From positions 1,959,131-2,023,130 of the forward strand of contig BDGG01000006.1 in assembly GCA_001949185.1 (NCBI GenBank): a stretch of DNA of 64,000 nt. Reading direction: 5' to 3'. Shown here piece after piece: positions 48,664-60,291 of this stretch (position 1 is its first letter; each line of letters begins with the position of its first letter). Position numbers and translations under genes: made by a program. The stretch comes from Ramazzottius varieornatus (Eukaryota; Tardigrada; Eutardigrada; Parachela; Ramazzottiidae). The notes under the pieces were generated by a model. The model searched no databases. It was not told the DNA's origin and was given only the letters and a program-made list of their open reading frames with translations.

Positions 48664-49505
48664 ATGAGTGGCGGCGAGAGCCGGAACTTTTGTATTGGCA
48701 TCGATTTTGGTACCCGCAACAGTTCCATAGCATGCCTTCGAGGAGGACAGGCCATATCGAAAACAAATTCGTCGGGGCATGTTGTAACACCGAGCTTCGT
48801 GGCGTACACTGAGGATGAAGAAGGACAGGAGCTGGTTCTAACCGGGGCAAGTGCACAGAGCTTCGGACGTAATTTCCCTCAGCAGACGGCTTGCGCAATC
48901 AAGCGAGTAATCGGATCAGCTTACGCTGATCTTGCAAAACCGCCGTTAAAAGACACGGTTCTCAGCTGGCCTTTCAAAGTGGTGAATCACGAGTCGACTC
49001 CGACGGTGGAAATCAAACTGGAAAATATGGTCATCCATAGAACACCACAGCAAGTCAGCGCTGAGTTGCTGAAAGCTCTCAAGGCCGATGCCGAAGCATT
49101 CCTTAAAGCCCCGGCGACCGAAGCCGTTATCAGTGTTCCGGGAAACTTGCGGGTTTGAAGGTAAATGCTATCTTTAACGAACCCACGGCTGCAGCATTGG
49201 CCTACAGCAGAGTGGCGAAATTTAGCTCGAACAGTGCAAGCGCAATGATGGTCTTTGATTTCGGCGGAGGAACACTGGATGTGTCCATCGTCAAAACCAG
49301 GGGAAAGTTAGACTTCGATGTCACAGCTACAGCGGGCGAGATGCAATTGAGCGGGGAGGATATCGACAGCTTTCTTGTTCACCACTTCGTTCACCACTTT
49401 GAGGAGATGTACGGTGTGTACGGCATCACAAGCAACGGAACCGCAATGGGAAATTTAAGGTATTGTGGTGCTACCAAATTATCGCGCACTCAACCCCGTG
49501 ACTAG
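48664..49505 (+). pseudogene. HSP70-like sequence A, truncated ATPase domain
   Basis: Starts at ATG 48664. CIGIDFGTRNSSIACLRGG is the HSP70 phosphate-1 motif, followed by VVTPSFVAYTEDEEGQELVL, CAIKRVIGS, LSWPFKVVNHES and TEAVISVPG. At about 49145 a frameshift and net loss of about a dozen residues remove the Y-F-N-D-x-Q-R segment. The frame at 49155-49463 resumes with LKVNAIFNEPTAAALAYSR, VFDFGGGTLDVSIVKTRGK and GEMQLSGEDIDSFLVHHF. Homology stops near 49460, 60 bp before an inverted-repeat element. No substrate-binding domain follows. Motifs retained are nearly canonical, so it decayed recently or is a mis-assembled divergent chaperone; a spliced gene is less likely because the break is not at consensus splice sites. 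Confidence 0.8.
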
Positions 49506-49523
49506 TCATCGTTGCCCGGTATA

Positions 49524-49885
49524 CCATTGCCGAAGTATTGTTGTAAAAGTGGCAAATCAATCAATCGATAATCCGGGCGGGGTCGTAAAGCGGTACAATC
49601 AGAGGCCTTGATTAGTACTTTACTGAAATTACAGCCCAACATTCAGTTATCTCAGAATCACCCATCCTGGAAGCTGTCACAAAAGTACAATCAAAGAGTA
49701 CGGTATCACATAAAATATCACTGGAGAAAGCGAAATGGCGTAGAAACACTTGTTGCAAGTGTACGAGGTAAACAGCTGGTTACACCGGAAGTACCAATCA
49801 AGGCCTTTGATTGTACCGCCTTACGACCCCGCCCGGATTGTCGATTGATTGATTTGCCACTTTTACAACAATACTTCGGCAATGG
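49524..49885. mobile_element. 362-bp inverted-repeat MITE with TA target duplication
   Basis: Arms 49524-49618 and 49791-49885 are reverse complements with about 95% identity (left CCATTGCCGAAGTATTG, right ending ATACTTCGGCAATGG). TA flanks both ends, as for Tc1/mariner/pogo-mobilised MITEs. It lies between HSP70-like A and a pogo-like transposase. The ORF at 49608-49934 is just this element. Confidence 0.85.
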
Positions 49886-50001
49886 TAGTCAGCTGTTGCT
49901 AAAATTGCATGGGTCGATTGACTTGATTGTGTAATTCAGTTGTTTCTGAAAAAAACATTGAGTTGAATTCAGGTATGTTTCGAAGCTTGAGAACATTTAT
50001 C

Positions 50002-51259
50002 ATGGTTAAACCCTGCATCTTCTACACCGACAGAGACGCAAATGAAGCCTTGATAAAGTTCGAAGAAAGGGGACTATCCAGACGAAGATATGCGAAGCTC
50101 ACAGGAATACCTGAATCGACGATACGTCACTGAAGGTGGGTAGAAGAACACCTGATGTGTCTACCTGACGACACCTGATGTTTCTTCTTTACAGAGAAAA
50201 GCTATCAGGCAAAGCGTGGAAGGAAAAATAGTCAGCAGGTACTGGATATAAAAGTCGAAGTAAGGAAGAGAATAGTGAGAAAGATAGAGTCGGACAGATT
50301 CACCCGCGATTCGGACATCAAGAAGGCCGCTGACCAAGTATCGAAAGAGCTGAACCTGGAACGCAACGTCTCTCGGGCCTGAATCTGGAAATGGAAGAAA
50401 GCCAACAGAATCACGTACAGGAGTCCCACTAAGGTTGGAAGCAAGACTGAAGACACAGTGGAAGATATCAAAGCAATGGAAAAGTATGAAGCACAACTGG
50501 AAGAAATTTACAACCAATTATTTGATCCTTCGACCATCTGGAACATGGATCGGACCTCCGTCAAGCTTCAAAACCTTTACCGTGAGACTAGCGCTCAAGG
50601 GAACAAATGAAGTCCCCATAATCCAGCTCCCGGGTGATAAAGAGACCATGAAGGTGTTACTGATGGTTGCCGCTGACGGGACGAAATATCCCGCCGTGAT
50701 CGTTTTCAAAGGCGCCAAGAAGACAGGTGTTCTTTCGGCCAACGTCATGAAGCTGAACATCCCCGAAAATGTGATCGTAAAGAGTAACCAGAAAGGGTGG
50801 TGGACCAATGACTTCGATGCGGCATACCTGGAAGAAGCTTTTCCCGTCAACGACAAACAGGTATCCCAGATATTGCTGTGCGATCACTGCAAAGCCCATG
50901 TGAGTCAGAATAGTGTTGACTTTCTCAAAGAGCGCGGTGTTCAACAGTTGCTGATTCCGAAAGGCAAAACGGGAGACAAACAACCTCTCGATGTTGGGGT
51001 AAATGGTCCTTTCATAGCCATAATGAGACGAATGTATCACGAATGGATGGAAAATCGGACAGCATTGACGAAGTCAGGATACCTGAAGAAACGTTCACGT
51101 CAAGGTTTCGTCAACTTCGTGTCTCAAGCATGAGAAGAGGTTTCTCCTGTGACTACAGAAAGCTCCTTCGTAGAGGCTGGTGTTCTGCCAGAACCAGCTT
51201 ACATGCTGGCAGACTACGTTCCAGCTGGAGATCCATTCGAGTTCGACTTTTCAGAGTAA
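50002..51259 (+). pseudogene. pogo/Tigger-like DDE transposase remnant A
   Basis: An N-terminal psq/pogo HTH is visible (ALIKFEERGLSRRRYAKLTG, then IPESTIRH-stop). A DDE region follows across frames: TIWNMDRTSVKLQN (first Asp), VPIIQLPGDKETMKVLLMVA, FKGAKKTGV, QILLCDHCKAHVSQN (second Asp) and PKGKTGDKQPLDVGVNGPFI, the usual Q-P-L-D-V block with the third Asp. The C-terminus reads PAYMLADYVPAGDPFEFDF-stop at 51259. Stops at 50133, near 50380 and 50610 and near 51133 inactivate it. All three acidic positions are recognisable. Terminal repeats were not found; the MITE just upstream could be a related non-autonomous element. Confidence 0.85.
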
Positions 51260-51986
51260 AATTGTCCTTACCGTTTGGCTGTCATTGATTGTTGATAAAG
51301 CAGTAGAGCGTTCATAATTCCCGGTCGGGCATCATTTATTGTGCACTTGGTCAAGTGCGCGATAATTTGGTAGCACTACAGTAGTATTCGATGTGTGCGA
51401 TAGCTTGTACGTTGCTCGTTTGACCATGTGTTTGTACATGCCGGTTTGCCGGCAATCAAGTCGCCTCGACGGGAGTTCTTTATTTATTTGCACACTATCC
51501 CATCCCCCCTGCAGTGCTCTGTTCATTTGATGCTCTTACGGGAGTTTACCGATATGTAAGCTTCCATTCCGTCAGTCATTTCCGTGTTCGTTCCCTGATT
51601 ATCAATAGTCTTAGGAATGACAGTTGAGTTAAAGTAAAACAGTACAGAACGGTTAACGTAGAGCGCGAAGTGGCACAAACGGTAGTACTGTGAGTACTCG
51701 TACGAAAGCGAGTTTTGTTCGGGTTAAACGCAGGGTTCAGGGACAGGTTTAAGGGACAAAGTTCGGAGCGAAAAGCGCCTGTCTGGCCGACGCTTGAAAC
51801 CATTGTATAAACCTCGAAGCAATGGATTCCCTAGGATACTGGATGGTGGAACTACAAGTTGAACCATGGGACCAAATACTTCTTCTGATCGATGGCGGAC
51901 TATGTCTCGCGAGATTAGAGGGATTTGGAGCAGATGAACGTGGAATCGTCGTGGATTCTACGCTACTCATCGCTTTTCATCAGTCC

Positions 51987-52090
51987 ATCTCAGTCTATAG
52001 TTCAGAGTCTCATCTATCTTTCTGCCAAACCGGCTACAGGATCGGAGTAGACCGACTGACGTAAATTCCTTGTCAGTCCACGCTTCTTAC
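51987..52090 (+). repeat. Palindrome-family unit c1 (direct), left of gap
   Basis: TCTCAGTCTATAGTTCAGAG, then TACAGGATCGGAGTAGACCG. It is the reverse complement, with mismatches, of 52530-52640. Other units are at 52985-53100 (direct), 53455-53550 (inverted) and a fragment at 55720-55765. Confidence 0.75.
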
Positions 52091-52245
52091 CACTGCTAGC
52101 AATGTCGCAAGTAGTACATTTCGCGACATTTTCAAGTTCACCAGATAATTTCAGAACTCCTGCCCAAACCGACAATCCGATTTCAGAGTGAAATAACAGC
52201 TGCTATGAACATCATCGTCACGTGTTCTACTTGCAACATTGCTCT
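52091..52245. mobile_element. 155-bp nested insertion in unit c1
   Basis: It interrupts GCTTCTTAC/GTACAGGAGG, which is continuous in the mirror copy (52510-52540, reversed). Its own inverted ends are AGCAATGTCGCAAGTAG (52098-52114) and CTACTTGCAACATTGCT (52227-52243), 16 of 17 matched. Confidence 0.75.
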
Positions 52246-52286
52246 GTACAGGAGGAGTAAGCATGTGTGGCCCAGTGAGGAAATGT

Positions 52287-52336
52287 NNNNNNNNNNNNNN
52301 NNNNNNNNNNNNNNNNNNNNNNNNNNNNNNNNNNNN
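52287..52336. other. Assembly gap of 50 N
   Basis: Exactly 50 Ns inside a large inverted repeat, so the true gap size may be arbitrary. Confidence 0.99.
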
Positions 52337-52490
52337 GACGGCGTGACATGTATCAAGTATGCATTACGTTAACAGAAACACTTTCTATGTAAGATAGACA
52401 ACACTGTAATTTCTTACGTCGTAGGCTTTATTTTAATTACGAGTGTCTCATGCTTTTCTATGGATGCGCCGTCTAAGACTACTGGGTCAC

Positions 52491-53100
52491 ACATTTCCTC
52501 TGTGGGTCACACATGCTTACTCCTCCTGTACGTAAGAAGCGTGGACTGACAAGGGATTTACGCCAGTCGGTCTATTCTGATCCTGTAACCGGTTGGGCAG
52601 AAAGATAGAGAAGACTCTGATCTATAGGTTGAGATAAGCTTAATCGGCGAATCTAAATCCTGGACATCTTGGAAAAGTTTGGAAGCAGGTAAGATTGTCG
52701 TACGTGGGCGTGCAAGTCTGCTCCGATGACGTAGTGTTCTTTGATTCAGGCTTTTGACTGAAGAGGAGGGATGAACAGCTGAGCAGGCATTTTTTCGTGG
52801 TGGCCGAACAGCTCACCACAGAGTGCTTGAAGCTGCGCAGACTGTGCGGCGTCCGACATGGGTATCGCGCCGATCAGCTGACAGCCTTGCGATCAATTAA
52901 AAACCAAATGAAACCTCATTAGGTCGAAGAGCTTTGATTACTTCATCGGGACAAATTTTTACGAAAGTTGCTCTTCTATTCCCGAATTTTTCCAGGACGT
53001 CCAGGATTTAGATTCGCCGATTCAGTTTATCTCAGCCTATAGATCAGAGTCTCCACAATCTCTCAGCCTTACCGGGTTCACGATCGGGGTGGACCGACTC
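52491..53100. repeat. Palindrome-family units c2 (inverted) and c3 (direct)
   Basis: 52491-52680 mirrors both the left flank of the gap and 52985-53100. Shared blocks are GGCGAATCTAAATCCTGGAC (52647-52666) against its reverse complement at about 53000-53021, and AGACTCTGATCTATAGG against CCTATAGATCAGAGTCT. Spacer 52681-52984 has no recognised content. Confidence 0.75.
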
Positions 53101-53454
53101 CCTTGTGAGTTTGAAATTCATCGCTTGCTCAGTGTGCCGATTCTTGGCGTCGATTTTTTAAGTTCCAATCTATGTTTCATAGTTCCATCCTCGGTCGGAG
53201 AAAAAAACTTCAATCGCACGAATTCTTAGTTCAACCATCTGGCGATGGTACCCAACTAGAGAATTTGTGGCTTCAAAGCTTCTAGAGCTGGTTTGAATAA
53301 TTTTTCTTTTCACTCTGAACTCAGTACATAACTTGAGCGAGGTTCAGAATGAACGTCAGAGTGTGGTACGTCGGTTTTGAAAAACCTTTGTAAGTGTAAA
53401 GTTCAGACGAATATTTTTGTCCGAAATCTGTATGAGGGGATTCAGTCCCTCCTC

Positions 53455-53550
53455 CAGTCTCAATTCTGAAACGGTAAGAAGATAGAGAAGAGCTTCCTCT
53501 ATCGACTGGGACAGTCGTAACTGGCTTAAAGATATCCTGGAAAATACAGC
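53455..53550 (-). repeat. Palindrome-family unit c4 (inverted, diverged)
   Basis: AAGAAGATAGAGAAGAGCTT, then CCTCTATCGACTGGGACAGT, resembles c2 and the fragment at 55720-55765 (GACTGTTCCAGTCGACAGAG, GAAGCTCC in reverse). Confidence 0.55.
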
Positions 53551-53759
53551 AGGAAGCGGAAGCGTCGTAAGAATCTGGGCGTTACATAGCTATTCCGCCT
53601 AATCAAGTGGTTTGATTAACTAATGGTTGATTGGGCTCTTGATTGATGAAACTGCACTGTATTGCATAAGATCAGCTGGTACTCAGTTCAACGGCGCTCC
53701 TATGGATGTTTTCCAAACACATTCTTCCATTTTCTTTTCCTTCATAATCCGAACGACAT

Positions 53760-55597
53760 GGATACTGTAAACCCTATGAACATCCTGAAGCTTCTGGAGA
53801 CGGAATATGGGCAGCACTTCCAGCCAAGCGACTCATCAAGTGCAGCTGATAAGCTGTTGAAGACACGTGTCAAAGGTTTTAATTCTCACTAACGATGTCG
53901 CTGTTGTGTAATATGCGGGCTGACTGCTCTGTTCCAGAATCTTTGGACACTCATCTTAGCCAGGCTGTCTGCCCTGTTTTGCCTACCGAGGAGAACTTGC
54001 AGTTCCAGCTGCCCACTAACACCTTTACATTCGATAAATTTGAGAAGTCCATGGTCGAAACCTACCTGTTGAATGCTTATACCGAAGATGATTTCGATGC
54101 TACTCCAAACGATCGTCTCACGAACTAGGAATCTATCCAACGAAACTGCGCCGTCGTCGCACGAACTGTTCTTCCCTAGAATACCGGATCCCAAAGTTCC
54201 ATCTGATCAAACAGCCGACGTTGACTACAAGAAACGGGCCCTGAATTTCTGGACTGAGCTAGTCACCAAGAAGCGTCGTGGTCTGTCCTGCATGCAGATA
54301 AGTTTCAAGAAAGCAACTAGCGTACGTCAGCTGAACGAATGGAAGAGACAGTTAGCAGCGGGAGGCTCGCGAATCGTTAAGCAGAAAGCCATACGACTGG
54401 AGGCGGGAAAACAACTCCTCCTCGCCAAGCAGAAACCTCATGTTGTAAAAGACATGGACATCCAGCGATGGGCCCTCACAACAAACCGTGATGTTGGTCT
54501 GGCTGGCTTTACAGCTTTGTCTTGGTGGGTTGCAAAAGTCAAACGGCACGTAGCGAGAGGTAGTACGGATGTTATCAAGCAAAATATCATAACAGATTTT
54601 TTTAGTGTTTTTTCTTTTAGGTACTATGGCATTGGCGACAGAAAGATTACCAAGTTTGTCACGGAAAAGTACCTGAAAGAAGAACTGGAAATGAAGAAGA
54701 ACGCAGATGAATGTGTTGCTCTAGTCAAATCAAGGATTCAGGCCTATGGGCAGGACTGCTTATGGAATGCAGACCAGTCGGGCTTTGAGTACGAGATGCG
54801 TCCAGGTCGAACTCTGGATTTTGTCGGCGCAAAACATGTTTTAGCACTCACGATATCAGAAAATTCTATGACCTACAGTTATACGGTTATGATGTGCGTC
54901 TTTCCAGGTACTCGAAAGTTTTTACGGATTCTCTTCCTCACACTGCAAGAAGACAAGGGTGTCTTCGGGCCCATCGTCAAACGAACCATGTTTAAAGATA
55001 GAAATCTTCATGTGACCGCTTCGACTTCCGGCAAGATGACCAAGCAGCTGTTCATCGAGTGGTGTGAGAGAGTGTTATTTCCGCACATGCATCGTCACTG
55101 CATATTCCTAGCCGATTCTTGGCCAACGTTCGCTGATCAAGACGTCTTCGAGGAAGTCAAACCTGAAGAGCTCGAGTACGAGATGATCACGATTCCACCC
55201 AAAGTAATCGGTCAAATTCAGCCACTTGACGTCCTGTTTCCGCATGTACAAGGGATACTTCCGAAAGAGTTACGACTGGATATTCCTGAATGATCAGCCT
55301 GTGCAGGTGCATCACCGAGATGGGATCATTAAACTACATTCCATGATCTATCAGCAGCTCACTTCACCCAGATTTCAAAACTTAATCGCCCAAGCTTGGC
55401 ACTTGTCAGGTTACATTGACAAGTCCTTTACGTATGTGAATCCGACGGAATCCTGTTTCGATGGTCTGACTGGTCACTGCGACCACGACAGCTGCTCACG
55501 TTCGCTGCTTCTAAAATGTGGCTCGTGTAAAGCCCCTCTTTGCTTTCGACATTTCTACGAGAAATACCACTTTTCTAAAATTTATCTTCCTTGACAT
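53760..55597 (+). pseudogene. pogo/Tigger-like DDE transposase remnant B with Cys/His C-terminus
   Basis: Segments in three frames: MDTVNPMNILKLLETEYGQH (53758-53892), FDKFEKSMVETYLLNAYTED (to 54128), then one long frame to 55293. It has an HTH-like part (ALSWWVAKVKRH..GDRKITKFVTEKY), first Asp in DCLWNADQSGFEYEMRPGRT, second Asp in IFLADSWPTFADQ, third in PPKVIGQIQPLDVLFP. A final frame (to 55594) continues YFRKSYDWIFLNDQPV and ends with a zinc-binding-type tail, SCFDGLTGHCDHDSCSRS, LLKCGSCKAPLCFRHFYEKY. Frame breaks near 53893, 54128 and 55260 indicate a dead copy unless some are introns. The 36-residue insertion before YYGIGDRK may be an unspliced or inserted piece. Confidence 0.85.
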
Positions 55598-56299
55598 GTA
55601 CATCCAGACCTCTTTCCAATGAGATGATAGTCGCCTGATAAAATCAGCAGCCATGTACCGCCTAGATTCTTACGTCACTTCCGCTGTATTGCAGGTACTG
55701 CATTTTGCAGATTATTTTTGAGCCGGCTACGACTGTTCCAGTCGACAGAGGAAGCTCCAGTAAAAGTCAGCGATTCAGACAAGGAAATGCGGGCTATTTT
55801 TGATCGCCGCTATCCCCTAACGTGACAGGTCCGCAGCAAAACCTAAAAGGTCAAAAGTTAGTATGAACATCGGTCCATCGATAGCACCAAAAGAGATGTC
55901 CAACAAAACTAGCGTGCGCTGTTTTTGCGTATGGGTTCTACGCTTGCTTCCAGACAACTCAATCGAATTGTTTCTCATCTCCATCATCTGCACACTTTGT
56001 ACGACAGAACCATGCTTATTCTCGAGAACACACTCCGTAGCATCTCTCAAAATTCATTTCGCTGAAATCGGACGAAAAAATCTGAAGATATTCAAAATTT
56101 AAGTTTTTCGTCCATAAAAATTTTTGCAAAGTCGTCTGTCACGTGATCGGAAAGTATGAAGTGCGTTCAACCTGGTGGTGTTTGGATCATATAAATCGGA
56201 CGACGGGTTCAGAAGATATAAGCAAGCAAACCAAGACCATGGGGTGGCGATGACCTCTGAGCGTGACTGTATGCTTACCCTGGCTTTGCGTCCCTTAGC
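55598..56299. other. Spacer between pogo remnant B and HSP70-like B
   Basis: Only the repeat fragment at about 55720-55765 is recognised. Confidence 0.4.
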
Positions 56300-57884
56300 T
56301 TGGACCCCGGTTGAGTCTGCCTCTTTGCCGCTCTGAACGACAAAAGCCATTGAAAATGGAAACCTTGCGGTAAGGTCTCTGCGCCAGTCAGCGCTTGAAT
56401 CGTTTCTAGGCTGTCTGACAGCCGCAGCGCCAACCAGCGCTCACCCATAAGCGTCGTATTGTGAGTGTAATACAGGATGGCGATCGCTCGCAATATCCCC
56501 TCCTTTTAATCGACCGTGATGCTCCAGTCCACAACCATTTTCGTACGGGAAATGGACAATTGCGTACCTCAACGTATTTTCGATGGTGATTTCCACAAAC
56601 CCAGCGGGTTGCTTTTCGTTGACGAATATCATCAGTTGACGGCCAAACCTTTGCGCCAGAAGCCCAGTGACACTTCACAGTGCAGGAAATCTGTCTCCGT
56701 ATGATTCCAACAGTTGCCCACAGGCAGCTGTACCGTATGCGACAGTCTCTGCAGCGTAGCCAAAAATACCTTGTTCCATCTCCAGAGGAAATTTTTCTAG
56801 CAAAGTTTCGCGAAGACGTGGCAAAACGACGATGTGCCGATTACCAATATTTTGAAGTCCGCGACATCGCCATTTTGGTTTGTCAGGTACAACTTGCGAA
56901 GCCAACACACCGCTTGGATGAGGATGTTGGCCAACTGCCGTAATATATTTTTAAGATCTTCTTGTCGGAACAGAACGTCTGGGTAGCTTCCGACTCGAAC
57001 ACTTTTTTGCCTTTGTGTCATCAGGTTGATCTTCGTATTCTCGCACTGGATTCTCAAGCTGCGAAGGTGCTTGCGGTCGGTAGTATCAAATCCGCCAATG
57101 ACTCTTGCGATATATTCTTGTTGAAGTAGGACGTCGATTTCAGTCCCCGACAGCGGCATAGGATTCGCAAAAACCGTAAAACTTTCCGGAGCTTTGGTTT
57201 CCGTGTGCTCTGTGGACGTGTATAACCATACCCCCTTTCTCCGAGCGCCGATGTCCACTATAATTACATTCTTGCAACAACTGCTGGGGTCCAGCGAATG
57301 GACAAAACACCCCATGTTAGCACCGACGTGATCCGGAATCAAGGCAACCCGTTCCAATCCCGCAGCTCTTCACTCTTCTGCGAGAAGGTTCGTCTCCGTG
57401 ACGTGTTTGACAGTATATTGTCCAAAACGAATCTGTTATTGAACCGCCGCCAATAACCACGAAAATAATGCTGTCCGCCACCGAATTTTCCATTTGCTTG
57501 CTGAGCAGAAACCGAGCGTTCTCCGCATCAAGTTGTAGATCTCGACGGGTTACATCTAGATCTCAGCGCGACAACCGCGGCAGCCAGGCAAAACCATGAA
57601 CGAGTGGCTAAAAGATTATCCGACCACTTGCCCCTGAATCAGGGGTAAATTTCTCCTCGGTCGGTGCTTATCGAAACTAATTTGTGCTACGCGCATAGCG
57701 AGCTAAACAGGGTAGATCTCACGGTTAAAAAATTGAAGCACCAGTGAAATGTGCCATATGATATGAAAAACTCTTTGGATGAGGACTAATTTTGATCTTC
57801 GAAACGGATCTTTCCTCTACCTCTAGATCCTTCAGCTTGAAACTTTCCTCGCTGATAAACCCTCGTGGTGTTTAGCCAAACATT

Positions 57885-57912
57885 GAACCGCGACATTGAA
57901 TTGTCGCGGTTC
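57885..57912. repeat. Perfect 11-bp stem hairpin
   Basis: GAACCGCGACA, loop TTGAAT, TGTCGCGGTTC. It sits between the two halves of HSP70-like B; no T-run follows it. Confidence 0.6.
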
Positions 57913-58499
57913 AGAAAGATTGAATAAATACACAGAAGATAATAACGCAACCGGCAGTCGGAAACCAACTGTCGCAAAAACAGTCTTAGTTTCGCGATCG
58001 CTGGTGTGACGAAGCTATGCTGTGCAATTTTAGCTGTTTCATTGAATGCTCTAAAAAGTAGTATTAAACGTTCCAAACCCGCCCTTCACACCCTAGGCGG
58101 AAAACGCGTTTCACGAACAATTTGAGATCAGAGCAAATGGAAAAGTCGGTCGCGGACAGCCTCAAATAACAAACAGGTGATGTTTGGTAAAACCCCGCCG
58201 AATCAGCGCGTCAAAGTACGAGCCACCGAGTTCATGCGTGTGTCGTCTGCTTGGCACACCCATGATGGAAAATCATGGGACAGTACAAATTATGGGACAG
58301 GCCTTTACGTTACGGCGGTACGGAAGGACGTACATACTCGACCGATTCACAGTAATATACTTTTCGACACATTTCGACGCTTTTCTACGTTTGAATTTCC
58401 ATTTTGCCGTCTTTTCCGCCTGGTCCATAATGTTTACTAGCCCATATTTTCCGTCGTGCGTGTACTGCAAAAGTTCGCTGCATCCGCGCAGTACGTACA

Positions 58500-59375
58500 C
58501 TTACACTGAGCCCCATAAATCTTTGTTATTCGGCCTTCTCGTTCAAATCTCCGCTTCTACTCGACCGATTCTCATTATTCAAATAACGTTACAGAGGAAA
58601 AGGTTTCTTCTTCTAGGTCACATGACCGATCTCCAGTTTCGTCAATGAATTAACTCTTGGCATTCAGCTGCGAACCACCCGAATTAGGTGTTTCTTGACG
58701 TCCTCTCAAGTTCGTCATCTTTCCCAAAACGATACATCCTACACATCATTGAACTGGGCAGACATTCAGCTCTCGAATGAGCATGCGTGATAAGTTTCTG
58801 GAGCTTGCGCCAAAGGTTTTGCTAGTATGCCCTTACGGGTCTTTCGGTGCATGAAGCACAATGGACTGACTTCTTTGTTCAAGACTTTCCGCTGTTCTTG
58901 GCGAAACCATCCGGAACTGCAGTCTCCGCTCGTTTTAGTGATGGTTTCATCGTATTGTCACGGGTTCTGGTTCATTACGCAAGGAATAAATCGTTTTCAG
59001 TTGGGTTCGATGTTTATCCAAGAAACTTCCTAGTTTACATATTAGCACAACTTTCGCCACAGTGCTCCAAAAAATATGACGCATGGTTATTCGAGAGCTC
59101 AGTGTTTGCTCAGTTCACTGATAGGCAGGATGTATGGTTTTGGGAAACATGACGAACTTGAGAGGAGGTCAAGATACACCTAATTTGGGTGGTTCGCAGT
59201 CTGAATGCCAGGAGTCGATTCTTTGATGAAACTGAATGTCGGTCATGTGACCTAGAAGAAGAAACCTCTTTCTCTATAACGGTATTTGAGCAATGAGAAT
59301 CGGTTAAGTGAAAGCGGAGATATGAACTTTCGAACAAGAAGGCCGAATAACCAAGACTCACGGGGCTCAGTGTAC
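58500..59375. mobile_element. Foldback element with about 330-bp inverted arms
   Basis: Plus 58500-58826 matches the reverse complement of 59035-59375 over most of its length, with scattered mismatches and small indels. Landmarks: ACACTGAGCCCC ends, CTTCTTCTAGGTCACATGAC in both, and TGCGAACCACCC, CCTCTCAAGTTCGTCAT. The unpaired centre is about 200 bp and encodes nothing recognised. It interrupts HSP70-like B. A fragment resembling the BTB-intron MITE lies just outside at about 58478. Confidence 0.8.
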
Positions 59376-60291
59376 GTGACGATGCACGCCGTACGTGTTT
59401 GAACAGGCATGTGCTGTCTCAGTCGATTTATGCGGCAAGAATGACAGCGCTTGGACGGCATTCTGAACCGTACCTTCTGTCCAGTTTTGCGTAGCAGATT
59501 ATCGATGTAGCTGACCACGTACCTCAGATCTGACACCGGATCAGGCGTAAATGTCAGTACACATCCAGTGACGTCGCTTGAAATGCTCTCCTTTGTGTAT
59601 CTCAAAAGCCGCCCATACGCCTCCGGTGCATTTGTGTCCCTGTAACCAGTGCGCTCCTCACTGTGGAATAGTCTTATAATGGGTGGCCCGTTTGAGTCAT
59701 GGACAACGGCAAATGGCAGACGATTCTTTTGGACCACCTCCACCGTTTCTTCGTAGCTAAGTGCTATCAAGCTTCTCGATGAAAACAAACTGCTTGAAGG
59801 CGAAATCTCCGAGAGCGATCGGGCTTCGTCCCCGAAAACGTAGCGATCTTCGTCATAGGCAATAAAGTCCCGAAGAGTCAAGATCGTTTTCATCCACCCT
59901 TTCCTGCACACCGCTACACGGATGTTGCTTGACTCCAGGTCAATCCCCACGATTTCGGCGGACATTTTTTACTTAGAACGAAACGGAAAAATTGTAGAAC
60001 AAATTGTAAAAAAATCATATTACCACTTTCCGAAGCTTTCCGCGGAGAATTCATGAAGAGGTCAGCCCATCCGTCGTCCACGGTGCGTTCTGTTGAACAA
60101 ATATACCTGGTAATGTGAATAATTTTAGCACTCTCCTTCCGTGTCCAAATTTTGGCACACGCAATTTTAACAGGCACGCGCAGAGCACTACCGAAAATCT
60201 ATAAGAATAGTATAATTTAATCTCGAGAAGGGGGCACGTACGGATAGAATGAGTGTTAATTCCGTTAACTCCGGGATAGTTTTCAGTAATG

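Larger units (their letters stand above)
56300..59965 (-). pseudogene. HSP70-like sequence B, highly diverged and interrupted
   Basis: On the minus strand, ATG 59965 opens EIVGIDLESSNIRVAVCRKG, then RDFIAYDEDRYVFGDEARSL, SRSLIALSYEETVEVVQ, LPFAVVHDSNGPPIIRLFHS, in HSP70 order. At about 59395 coding similarity ends at a large foldback insertion (58500-59375). Similarity resumes at about 57372: AAGLERVALIPDHVGANMG, then NVIIVDIGARRKGVWLYT (phosphate-2 position), LSGTEIDVLLQQEYIARVIG, LRSLRIQCENTKINLMT, FKILVIGTSS. After a frame change come LLEKFPLEMEQGIFGYAAET and VAYGTAACGQLLES, then traces of a substrate-binding domain (QPAGFVEITIENTLRYAIVH). Both glycine-rich nucleotide loops are lost (E-S-S-N for G-T-T/N; I-G-A-R-R for G-G-G-T), so ATP binding is unlikely. 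A degenerate, non-functional relative is the best call. Confidence 0.75.

Noticed and set aside
49608-49934. 108-codon plus-strand ORF
   Set aside because: Lies across the loop and right arm of the 362-bp inverted-repeat element; no protein signal.
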